A program made the translations under genes and the position numbers. DNA of 35,522 nucleotides, from positions 1-35,522 of IMG/VR virus record IMGVR_UViG_3300003885_000021, one strand, 5' to 3'. This document shows, piece by piece, positions 1-6,250 of the stretch; within the stretch, counting starts at the first letter, position 1; the number at the start of each line of letters is the position of its first letter. The stretch is from a virus. The notes beneath the pieces were generated by a model. That model had not been told where the DNA came from. It was given only the letters and a program-made list of their open reading frames with translations, and made no database searches.

Positions 1-8
1 AACCTAAA

Positions 9-1067
9 ATGGCAAAGCTATACCTTGTCAACGGACGCATCATTTATGATGATGTTAATAAATTAGCCCTTGTCAATGGCCGAATATTAAGGTTTACGGG
101 TGGCGCCGGCGGGCCAGCCACTCAAGCGCTTACCGTAACCGCCGGTATTGCCAGCACAAATGCTTTTGGAACGCCGCAGCTCAATTTAAACCTTGCTGCC
201 ACCGGTATTGCCAGTACGACCGCGCTGGGGTTGCCTACGCTTACTCTGGTCTCTGGCACTCAAGCGCTTACCGTAACTGCCGGTATTGCCGGCACAAACC
301 TGTTTGGAACGCCACAGCTCAATTTAAACCTTGCTGCCACCGGTATTGCCAGCACAAACCTGTTTGGAACGCCACAGCTCAATTTAAACCTTGCTGCCAC
401 CGGTATTGCCGGCACAAACCTGTTCGGAACGCCACAGCTCAATTTAAACCTTGCTGCGACCGGTATTGCCAGTACGACTGCGCTGGGGTTGCCTACGCTT
501 ACTCTGGTCTCTGGCACTCAAGCGCTTACCGTAACTGCCGGTATTGCCAGTACGACCGCGCTGGGGTTGCCTACGCTTACTCTGGTCTCTGGCACTCAAG
601 CGCTTACCGTAACTGCCGGTATTGCCAGCACAAACCTGTTTGGAACGCCACAGCTCAATTTAAACCTTGCTGCCACCGGTATTGCCGGCACAAACCTGTT
701 TGGAACGCCACAGCTCAATTTAAATCTTGCTGCGACCGGTATTGCCAGTACAACCCTGTTTGGAACGCCGCAGCTCAATTTAAACCTTGCTGCCACCGGT
801 ATTGCCAGTACAACCGCGCTGGGGCTGCCTACGCTTACCGTACTTGGCCCGCAGGCATTAACCGTAACGCTGGGGATTGCCAGCACAAATTTATTCGGTA
901 TACCCTCCATTCTTCAAACAGATATCGTTGGAGGTATTGCCTATTCTGCCGTTAATCTGTATCCAAGCTTGAAAATAACAGGTGTTGCGCTTATAACAGC
1001 CGTGGACACAACGGCTACCAACCTGTATCCTAGCGTGAAAGTTTCTAATATAGCGGTGGCGGGGTAA
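9..1067 (+). CDS. Repetitive tail-fibre-like structural protein
   Basis: This is a 352-residue protein of unknown exact role. A short N-terminal segment (residues 1-37) contains the motif LVNGRI twice. Residues 38 to about 300 are then almost wholly made of units starting GIAS or GIAG. One unit type is 20 residues (GIASTNLFGTPQLNLNLAAT) and the other is about 26 residues (GIASTTALGLPTLTLVSG followed by TQALTVTA). The last 50 residues are degenerate versions (NLYPSLKI, NLYPSVKV). Short glycine-delimited beta repeats of this sort are typical of fibrous phage tail or appendage proteins, so a surface fibre is inferred. The stop overlaps the next start (TAATG), suggesting translational coupling. 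Only 8 bases precede the ATG, so the ribosome site is outside or minimal here. Confidence 0.7.
   Translation: MAKLYLVNGRIIYDDVNKLALVNGRILRFTGGAGGPATQALTVTAGIASTNAFGTPQLNLNLAATGIASTTALGLPTLTLVSGTQALTVTAGIAGTNLFGTPQLNLNLAATGIASTNLFGTPQLNLNLAATGIAGTNLFGTPQLNLNLAATGIASTTALGLPTLTLVSGTQALTVTAGIASTTALGLPTLTLVSGTQALTVTAGIASTNLFGTPQLNLNLAATGIAGTNLFGTPQLNLNLAATGIASTTLFGTPQLNLNLAATGIASTTALGLPTLTVLGPQALTVTLGIASTNLFGIPSILQTDIVGGIAYSAVNLYPSLKITGVALITAVDTTATNLYPSVKVSNIAVAG
120..915 (+). repeat. Intragenic tandem repeats, 60-bp and 78-bp units
   Basis: About twelve tandem units lie in frame in the fibre-like gene. Seven are of the 60-bp type and four of the roughly 78-bp type, interleaved in the order 60, 78, 60, 60, 60, 78, 78, 60, 60, 60, 75, plus one diverged unit. 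Units differ by only a few mostly silent bases, which implies recent duplication or gene conversion. Both unit lengths are multiples of three apart from none, so copy-number change keeps the frame. Confidence 0.9.
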
Positions 1068-1699
1068 TGCCTGATATATTAATTGATTCTAACAACGTTG
1101 TAGAAGTGGCGGCGGTAGTTAATGGCCTATCGGGCGCCCCTATCACTACTGCTGCCGTTAAAGTTTCCTTTTTTGACAATGCCGACGATTCAGCTATTGT
1201 TGGAGAAGCGTGGCCAGTAACGCTTGCGCACGCGTCCGGGGGAACCTATCGATATACCCTTTCTAAATCTCTTACTCTGGTACCTTGCGTAACCTGTCGA
1301 GCTGAATTTAGTATTGATGATGGGGCGGGTTTCCATAAAGAGTGGGATGCCTTGTATCCGGCGGTGTACGGATCAATCAGCGCTAAAATCTTTATCGATA
1401 ACACTGATCACGTACTTACAGTAGATGGTCTTGACGATGCAATTTCACCCGGCTCGTATATAAACGGCGCCACGGTTCAAATAACTTTAACGGATCTCGC
1501 TGGAGTCAATATCAGTGGCGAAATCTTCCCTTTAGCCCTTACTTATGTAGCGGCGTCCAACGGAAAATATCAGAATACCTTGCGCGATACGCTTGACGTG
1601 GCCGCTGGAGATGTTGTAAAAGTCCTTATCACGGCTGATAACGGAGCAGGGTATCATCGTGAGTGGCGTTCAATTTTAACCATAGAAACAGGAGCCTAG
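1067..1699 (+). CDS. Two-domain beta-rich tail-associated protein
   Basis: This 210-residue protein was not recognised as a named family. It is an internal duplication. Residues about 3-100 and 105-208 each begin with ILID or IFID, contain a V-V-T/V-F beta pattern, and end in DDGAGFHKEW or DNGAGYHREW. Each half therefore looks like one immunoglobulin-like or other beta-sandwich domain. It starts inside the stop of the repeat-fibre gene (TAATG) and is followed at once by another small tail protein, so it probably belongs to the same appendage. The role is inferred from context only. Confidence 0.65.
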   Translation: MPDILIDSNNVVEVAAVVNGLSGAPITTAAVKVSFFDNADDSAIVGEAWPVTLAHASGGTYRYTLSKSLTLVPCVTCRAEFSIDDGAGFHKEWDALYPAVYGSISAKIFIDNTDHVLTVDGLDDAISPGSYINGATVQITLTDLAGVNISGEIFPLALTYVAASNGKYQNTLRDTLDVAAGDVVKVLITADNGAGYHREWRSILTIETGA

Positions 1700-1701
1700 T
1701 T

Positions 1702-2109
1702 ATGGCAAATAAACTATACCCGCTAACCAAGCAGCAGATGCTTCAAGCCGGCATAAACATGAATACTGGCGTTATCCGCGCCATATTAATCGATACTGGA
1801 GTCTATACTTACAGCGACGCACACGCTGATTATGTGGATCTTTCTGGAATTGTTGGAACTGAAAGCGACCCTATTCTCAGCAAAACCTTTACTAATGGCA
1901 TTTTTAACGGCGCCTCTGTAACGTTTACCGCTATACCCGGGCCAACGACTGTCGAGGCCATTGTTATCTTTCTGGATACAGGCGTTGCGGCAAATGATTT
2001 GCTTATCGCCTATCTGGATACGAGCGTGACAGGTTTGCCGGTGACGCCCAACGGTGGAGATATAACTTTGGCGTGGGATACGGGAGTGAATAAAATTTTT
2101 GCTTTATAA
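1702..2109 (+). CDS. Hypothetical phage structural protein
   Basis: This protein has 135 residues when started at the ATG at 1702, which follows the ribosome site AGGAG (1690-1694). A longer in-frame reading from 1663 would overlap the upstream gene and lacks such a site. The sequence is rich in short beta strands (VIRAILIDTGVYTYS, ATIVIFLDTG-like segments) and ends in ALxWDTGVNKIFAL style. It resembles small conserved proteins seen beside tail fibres in many podoviruses, but I cannot assign a function. Its position directly after the fibre genes suggests a virion accessory protein. Confidence 0.65.
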   Translation: MANKLYPLTKQQMLQAGINMNTGVIRAILIDTGVYTYSDAHADYVDLSGIVGTESDPILSKTFTNGIFNGASVTFTAIPGPTTVEAIVIFLDTGVAANDLLIAYLDTSVTGLPVTPNGGDITLAWDTGVNKIFAL

Positions 2110-2144
2110 GGCTTAGCTGTGGAGGTGTATATTTTCAATCGCTC

Positions 2145-2330
2145 ATGGATGACGAAGAGCTGGCAGAAGGGACAAAGGTTACGCAGGAGTACTTTGCGTC
2201 GCTTTATAAAATGTCTAAGTACCAACTTAGAGAAGAAATACATGATTTATACCTAAGGTGTTTTATGCTGTGTGGTTGTGTAGAGAGGCTTGAAAAGGAA
2301 ATTACAAAGCTACTGGATAAGGAAGATTAA
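2145..2330 (+). CDS. Small hypothetical protein
   Basis: A 61-residue acidic, helical protein with no recognised domain. A GGAGGTG site lies about 19 bases upstream of the ATG, which is further than usual, so the start is uncertain. No alternative start codon fits closer in this frame. The C-terminal half (YLRCFMLCGCVERLEKEITKLL begins near residue 38) reads as an amphipathic helix with three cysteines. It sits between the tail genes and the lysis-like cluster. Confidence 0.45.
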   Translation: MDDEELAEGTKVTQEYFASLYKMSKYQLREEIHDLYLRCFMLCGCVERLEKEITKLLDKED

Positions 2331-2347
2331 TATTTTGAGCTTAAGTT

Positions 2348-2722
2348 ATGACAGACAAAGAATTTCAAGACAGGTTAATTAGCCAGCTCAGTGATATGGG
2401 AATAGGACAGAGAAAGTGGCATACCGATAAGGGCATTCCGCTTGCGGTCTTGTTAATGTTTGCTGGACAATTAATGTGGGCGGCATGGTATTCAAGTTCG
2501 GTTGCCAGCGAAGTTAAAGTTAATGGCAAGGCTATAGTGGAGATAAAAGCAACCCACATAACTCAAGATAACGCGGCTGTATTTGAGCAGGCGATACAAA
2601 TAAATCAGGCCCTTATTTTAGAAGTGCGAAAAGAGGTCAGAAAAAATACAGAAACATCATACAGATTCGAGAGGAAATTGGATGTTTTCATTGAGTCACA
2701 GCGCGAGAATCACGCAGAATGA
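2348..2722 (+). CDS. Single-pass membrane protein, possible holin or spanin-like
   Basis: This 124-residue protein has one clear transmembrane segment, about residues 29-50 (IPLAVLLMFAGQLMWAAWYS). A charged cytoplasmic head of about 28 residues precedes it, and a helical tail of about 70 residues (VFEQAIQINQALILEVRKEV) follows. This topology fits an inner-membrane lysis protein or spanin. It overlaps the start of the M15 peptidase gene by four bases (ATGA), which supports a lysis cassette. No family was recognised, so the lysis role is inferred from topology and neighbour. Confidence 0.55.
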   Translation: MTDKEFQDRLISQLSDMGIGQRKWHTDKGIPLAVLLMFAGQLMWAAWYSSSVASEVKVNGKAIVEIKATHITQDNAAVFEQAIQINQALILEVRKEVRKNTETSYRFERKLDVFIESQRENHAE

Positions 2723-3069
2723 AAACCAAAGATAATTCAGTCAGTCTCGAAGGCATGAATCCTGCAATGTGGCCGATGGCTATGCGCGTAGATCATGTTT
2801 ATAAAGAGGAACTAGATTACGAAGCAGTAATAACCTCTGGCAGTGAGTCAAAGACAAAACATAAAAAGGGCAGCTTTCATTACCCAAAAAACACGCCAGA
2901 TAAAATGGGCAGGGCGATTGATTTCAGAACGTGGGCTACTAAATTCAGCAGTCTACAACTAACAGGGTATAACAGGGAACAGTTCCACGAGAAGGTACAA
3001 AAAGCCGCAGGGAAAAACTTTCAGGTTATCGACGAGGGCAATCATTTTAACATTGAATTAGATAGGTGA
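2719..3069 (+). CDS. Peptidase M15-type endolysin
   Basis: A 116-residue protein with the M15/DD-carboxypeptidase pattern. There is a histidine near residue 54 (KGSFHYPK), then GRAIDFR (residues about 64-70) carrying the zinc-binding aspartate, then DEGNHFNIELD near the C-terminus with the catalytic glutamate and zinc histidine in Glu-x-x-His spacing. M15 phage enzymes cut the peptide cross-links of peptidoglycan. The usual HxH pair near the end is HxN here, but the non-ligand histidine is the one replaced. There is no signal peptide, so export would need a holin. It overlaps the upstream membrane protein by four bases. Confidence 0.75.
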   Translation: MKTKDNSVSLEGMNPAMWPMAMRVDHVYKEELDYEAVITSGSESKTKHKKGSFHYPKNTPDKMGRAIDFRTWATKFSSLQLTGYNREQFHEKVQKAAGKNFQVIDEGNHFNIELDR

Positions 3070-3073
3070 CGTC

Positions 3074-3844
3074 ATGAAACATAGGGGTATGTTTATTGTA
3101 TTTATTATAGGGGCAGTTTTGGTACTCGCATCTTGCGCAGAAACTGTAAAACGTAAAACAACGCAAACGGTAACCACGTTAAATGCGGATAATAAGCCGG
3201 TAACAGTTGTTACTGTTACAGATGAGAAATTGCCAAAAGATATTGCATTTAAAGAAGCTATAACAGAAGAACGATCTACTTGTATTCCTGCAGCAGACAG
3301 TGGCGGCGCAGGGAAAGTGAATCTAAGTTTAATAAATCCGATGGAACTCAAAAGTGGCGCTGCACAGGACAGGTATATCCAAGAAGTTTCACGTGGGCAG
3401 TTGATGAATATAACACAAACTGCACTGGGCATTATTGAAGGTAACCCTGTTGTTGCGTGCCATGAATCTATTACAAAAGAAGCTATTGCATATTTTGAAA
3501 TGGAGGCGCAGCGGTCATCTAATAGATGGAGTTTCGGTAAGTTTCTCGCTGGGACTGCTGCTGTTGCTTATTCTATTAACTCTGTAGCGGGGGCAGTTGC
3601 TGCTACTGGGGCGGTCGGCGATAGCTATGTCGGCGAACTTAATATCTCAGGCTCAAGTTCAGGTGGAGCAGGTGGCGGCGAAGGTGTTGCCGGTCTTGGT
3701 GGAGCATTGGATCAAAATATCAACATTGGTAATGGCACCCAGAACCGTGCTGCTGGCAATCTGAACTTTGGTAGAAACCCAATTAACGGAAACGAAAATT
3801 CACCTCAGGACAATGACGGCGGGAATACTGCGAAGCTGTTTTAG
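3074..3844 (+). CDS. Putative lipoprotein
   Basis: A 256-residue protein with an N-terminal lipoprotein signal. A positively charged start (MKHRG) and hydrophobic core (MFIVFIIGAVLVL) are followed by the lipobox LASC, with cysteine at residue 21. The middle contains a second mildly hydrophobic stretch (FLAGTAAVAYSINSVAGAV, about residues 157-175). The C-terminal 80 residues are Gly/Ser/Asn rich. The function is not recognised. An outer-membrane lipoprotein next to a peptidoglycan peptidase could be a lysis partner or a superinfection factor; both ideas are inference. An AGGTG site precedes the ATG. Confidence 0.65.
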   Translation: MKHRGMFIVFIIGAVLVLASCAETVKRKTTQTVTTLNADNKPVTVVTVTDEKLPKDIAFKEAITEERSTCIPAADSGGAGKVNLSLINPMELKSGAAQDRYIQEVSRGQLMNITQTALGIIEGNPVVACHESITKEAIAYFEMEAQRSSNRWSFGKFLAGTAAVAYSINSVAGAVAATGAVGDSYVGELNISGSSSGGAGGGEGVAGLGGALDQNINIGNGTQNRAAGNLNFGRNPINGNENSPQDNDGGNTAKLF

Positions 3845-3850
3845 TGACGT

Positions 3851-4027
3851 ATGAACGCAAAGGAACGAGCAAGACGTGAGGTATGGGATTTAATAACGCG
3901 CATGGAGCAGTTACAGGAATCCTATCAGTTTGTCTCACGTGATTTACCTGCTGGATTTGGGGATTTCTATGAGGGTTGTATGACAGAAATCGAGTTTTAC
4001 GACAAGGAATTAATTAATTTACACTAA
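3851..4027 (+). CDS. Small hypothetical protein
   Basis: A 58-residue ORF beginning MNAKERARREVWDLI and ending KELINLH. It is predicted helical and charged, with no recognised family. It fills the space between the lipoprotein gene and the small membrane peptide gene, in the same direction, with only a few bases on either side. That tight packing is the main support for it being a real gene. Confidence 0.5.
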   Translation: MNAKERARREVWDLITRMEQLQESYQFVSRDLPAGFGDFYEGCMTEIEFYDKELINLH

Positions 4028-4038
4028 GGGGTATTACT

Positions 4039-4161
4039 ATGAAAAAGTTGATAGATACACTACAGAAATACTGGAAAACCGCTTTGGTTGCTGCGGTTGC
4101 TGTGGGTGCGGCGCTTAAACCGTTGTTTGATTTACTACAGGAAATGCTGGATTTGCTATAA
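4039..4161 (+). CDS. Forty-residue membrane peptide
   Basis: This ORF encodes 40 residues with one hydrophobic helix (TALVAAVAVGAALKPLF, residues about 14-30). A basic head (MKKLIDTLQKYWK) precedes it and an acidic amphipathic tail follows. The pattern suits a minimal holin-like or other membrane peptide, but no family was recognised. A purine-rich AAGGGG lies about 10 bases upstream. The stop directly abuts the GTG start of the next gene, so the two are probably translated together. Confidence 0.5.
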   Translation: MKKLIDTLQKYWKTALVAAVAVGAALKPLFDLLQEMLDLL

Positions 4162-4530
4162 GTGCCACTTCTCACCAAACCGAGACCGTTATTTCGACAG
4201 CTTTATGAAGATTGGTATCAACTATATGACCACTTAGAATACCAAGACATTGAAACAGGTGAGATTTATAAGGTAGAAGGCGGAACCAAGTGGGATATGG
4301 GAACGATCCTTAAAATCGTTCCTCGATTCTTTGTCCCTCACGCAGATCAGATGACCTATCCATCTGCTTTGCACGATAAGTTCTATGCCGACTTTTCTGT
4401 TACAAGGGCAGTAGCCGATAGAATACTTAGACAATTTCTCATCGAAGAGGGGCTTGCTAAGTGGAGAGCGTGGGGGGCATGGACGTTTGTACGCATGAAT
4501 TTAAAAGCAGAATATAGATGGGAAAAGTAA
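4162..4530 (+). CDS. DUF1353 family protein
   Basis: A 122-residue protein starting at GTG right after the preceding stop. It has the features I associate with DUF1353. These are a beta-rich start, a VP-x-F segment (IVPRFFVPHADQ, residues about 52-63), an LHDKFYADF motif (about 72-80), a V-x-R-x-x-ADRIL helix (about 82-93), and a terminal W-x-x-FVR helix. The molecular function of the family is unknown. It is frequent in phages near tail or lysis genes. It overlaps the next gene by 13 bases. Confidence 0.7.
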   Translation: MPLLTKPRPLFRQLYEDWYQLYDHLEYQDIETGEIYKVEGGTKWDMGTILKIVPRFFVPHADQMTYPSALHDKFYADFSVTRAVADRILRQFLIEEGLAKWRAWGAWTFVRMNLKAEYRWEK

Positions 4531-4919
4531 TCAACTTTCTTAGCGTTGTTGTGACCGCGCTGGTATTTATTTTTGTTGCGGGGCTTCAGAATGCACGGGC
4601 TTCAGAGCGAGACTATCAGCTTGAATGGTGTGATCGTTTCAACGGCGAGCATGAAGTGGTCTTGCCTGACAGAGCGCGTGTTGATTGTGTTCTCCCCGAA
4701 TACGCTATTGAATTTGATTTTGGTAAGAAATGGGCAGAATCAGTAGGACAGGCGGTTTTTTATGCTTCACAGCTGGATAAGCACGCAGGAATAGTTCTGA
4801 TAATGGAGTCAAGAAAAGACTGTAAATACCTCAGCAGACTGCGCGAGACCGTCGCCTATGGCGGATTGGGCATTACTGTATGGCAGGTTGGCGAATACGC
4901 TTATCAATGCTCGCCCTAA
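4518..4919 (+). CDS. Exported hypothetical protein
   Basis: A 133-residue protein with a signal peptide: MGKVINFLSVVVTALVFIFVAGLQ, then a likely cleavage after ARA or ASE near residues 27-29. The mature part contains the pattern RVDCVLPEYAIEFDFGKKW followed by SVGQAVFYA, and ends with a conserved-looking cysteine pair (DCKYL and YQCSP). The Asp-x(8-9)-Glu-x-Asp and Gln-x-x-x-Tyr order resembles a PD-(D/E)XK-like core, but this is only pattern similarity. It is the last gene of the lysis/accessory cluster, just before the scaffold promoter. A periplasmic role is the only firm statement. Confidence 0.6.
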   Translation: MGKVINFLSVVVTALVFIFVAGLQNARASERDYQLEWCDRFNGEHEVVLPDRARVDCVLPEYAIEFDFGKKWAESVGQAVFYASQLDKHAGIVLIMESRKDCKYLSRLRETVAYGGLGITVWQVGEYAYQCSP

Positions 4920-4939
4920 AATCAAGTAAAAATAAACGA

Positions 4940-4968
4940 TTGACAAAATCTATCACGTAACGTATACC
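4940..4968 (+). promoter_or_regulatory. Sigma70-like promoter for the head genes
   Basis: A perfect -35 box TTGACA (4940-4945) is followed after 17 bases by TATACC (4963-4968). It lies in the only sizeable gap upstream of the scaffold gene, with the ribosome site GGAAGG just before the ATG at 5004. It would drive the scaffold, capsid and downstream late genes using host RNA polymerase. Confidence 0.65.
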
Positions 4969-5003
4969 TATCGATATTAACTACTACCCGGAAGGATGTA
5001 AGC

Positions 5004-6212
5004 ATGCCAAAACTAACTGCCGCAAAAGCTGTAAACCCCCGCTATGATGCCATAAAAGCCATTGTTCAGAACCGCCTAAACGACAACGAAAGTGACGAAG
5101 GAACTTCTTTAAGAGACGTTATGGAGGCGCAAGGAGTAGAGATGGTGGATTTGGATACGCCTATCGAACCTGAGATAAAAGATTCCGATTCACACTTTAA
5201 CCAGAACAGAGAAGTTAGTGTGGATATAAAAGCTGACACTTTTACGCCGGACGAAAATGACGATATTAAAATTGAGGGTGCGCCTGAGCCGGAAGATATC
5301 TCTTTAGAAAAAGATGTTTCGGAAGTGCTTGAAGTTAAACCCGATGAAACACTCTCCGAGGAACCTCCTAAGAAAACAGAAGAAACTCCCGTTTACGAAA
5401 AAGATGGAAAATACTACACTAAAATTAAAGTTGACGGTGTGGAAGAGGAGATCGAATTTACCAAGCTCGTTGCTTCAGCGCAAAAAGATCGCGCATCGTT
5501 TGAGCGTTTTCAGGAAGCGGCCAGAAAAGAACAAGAGTTAGCTGTTCGAGAAGATAAGTTTAGTGCTGCTCAAACAGAAAAAATTGCACAGGATATTTTG
5601 CCTCAGCCAGTAATGTCTGAGACAGTCATAAACGATACCGTAAATGCTCTTTACGATTCGTTGGCGTATGAGAGCGAGGATACCGTCAAGGCTGAATTAG
5701 CCAAAATAGTATCCGGGCAAGCACAGCCCCAAAGTGCAAAAGGGCGAGAAGAAGTCTCTACCCAGAGCGAGCCAGTTGACATAGAGGCTCAAATAGAAGC
5801 TGCCTTAGAACGTAAAGCGGTACAAGAATGGGAAAGCGCAAGACAAGCTGCGGTTGCCCAGTGGGAAATTGATTACGAAGATATTAGCTCAGATCCTGAG
5901 TTAAGGGCTTTTGCGAACGAAAGATCTGTAAGCATCGCTCTTGCTAACCCTCAACAGCCTATACAGGAAACGTTGAAACAAGCAGGAGATAAAGCCCGAA
6001 AGTGGCGAGATTTTGAAGCGGGTAAAACCCCTACTTCGGATTTGGCTACAGACATCAATACCGACGAACGTATTGCGAAGAAACGAGCTGCGGCAGCACC
6101 CGTGCGGGCAAATAGCGCGGCTGCAACCCGAGAAGTAGAGAATGACAAACCTTTGAGTAGATCAGATGTTGTCGCTCAAATTCGAGAAGGTCGCGGCCAA
6201 TCAGCTGTTTAG
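5004..6212 (+). CDS. Scaffolding protein
   Basis: A 402-residue, strongly acidic and helical protein directly upstream of the major capsid gene. The N-terminal part (residues 30-130) is rich in Glu/Asp/Pro. A short folded segment follows (YEKDGKYYTKIKVDGVEEEI, about residues 130-150), then long helices with coiled-coil character (AQIEAALERKAVQEWESA, about 255-275). The C-terminus has basic patches (KKRAAAAPVRANSAAATR). Acidic coiled-coil proteins in this place act as internal scaffolds during procapsid assembly. Identification rests on position and composition, not on a diagnostic motif. Ribosome site GGAAGG fits the chosen ATG. Confidence 0.75.
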   Translation: MPKLTAAKAVNPRYDAIKAIVQNRLNDNESDEGTSLRDVMEAQGVEMVDLDTPIEPEIKDSDSHFNQNREVSVDIKADTFTPDENDDIKIEGAPEPEDISLEKDVSEVLEVKPDETLSEEPPKKTEETPVYEKDGKYYTKIKVDGVEEEIEFTKLVASAQKDRASFERFQEAARKEQELAVREDKFSAAQTEKIAQDILPQPVMSETVINDTVNALYDSLAYESEDTVKAELAKIVSGQAQPQSAKGREEVSTQSEPVDIEAQIEAALERKAVQEWESARQAAVAQWEIDYEDISSDPELRAFANERSVSIALANPQQPIQETLKQAGDKARKWRDFEAGKTPTSDLATDINTDERIAKKRAAAAPVRANSAAATREVENDKPLSRSDVVAQIREGRGQSAV

Positions 6213-6250
6213 CCCCTATTAATTGACTGTAACCTAATAGGAGAAACACT

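Noticed and set aside
260-910. Two minus-strand ORFs inside the repeat-fibre gene
   Set aside because: They are the complement of the coding repeats, open only because the repeat units lack antisense stops, and have no ribosome sites.
120-915. CRISPR-like periodicity
   Set aside because: Units are 60-78 bp, contiguous without unique spacers, and lie in frame in a coding gene.
1-2330. Diversity-generating retroelement near the tail fibre genes
   Set aside because: No reverse transcriptase gene or template/variable repeat pair with adenine-specific differences was seen.
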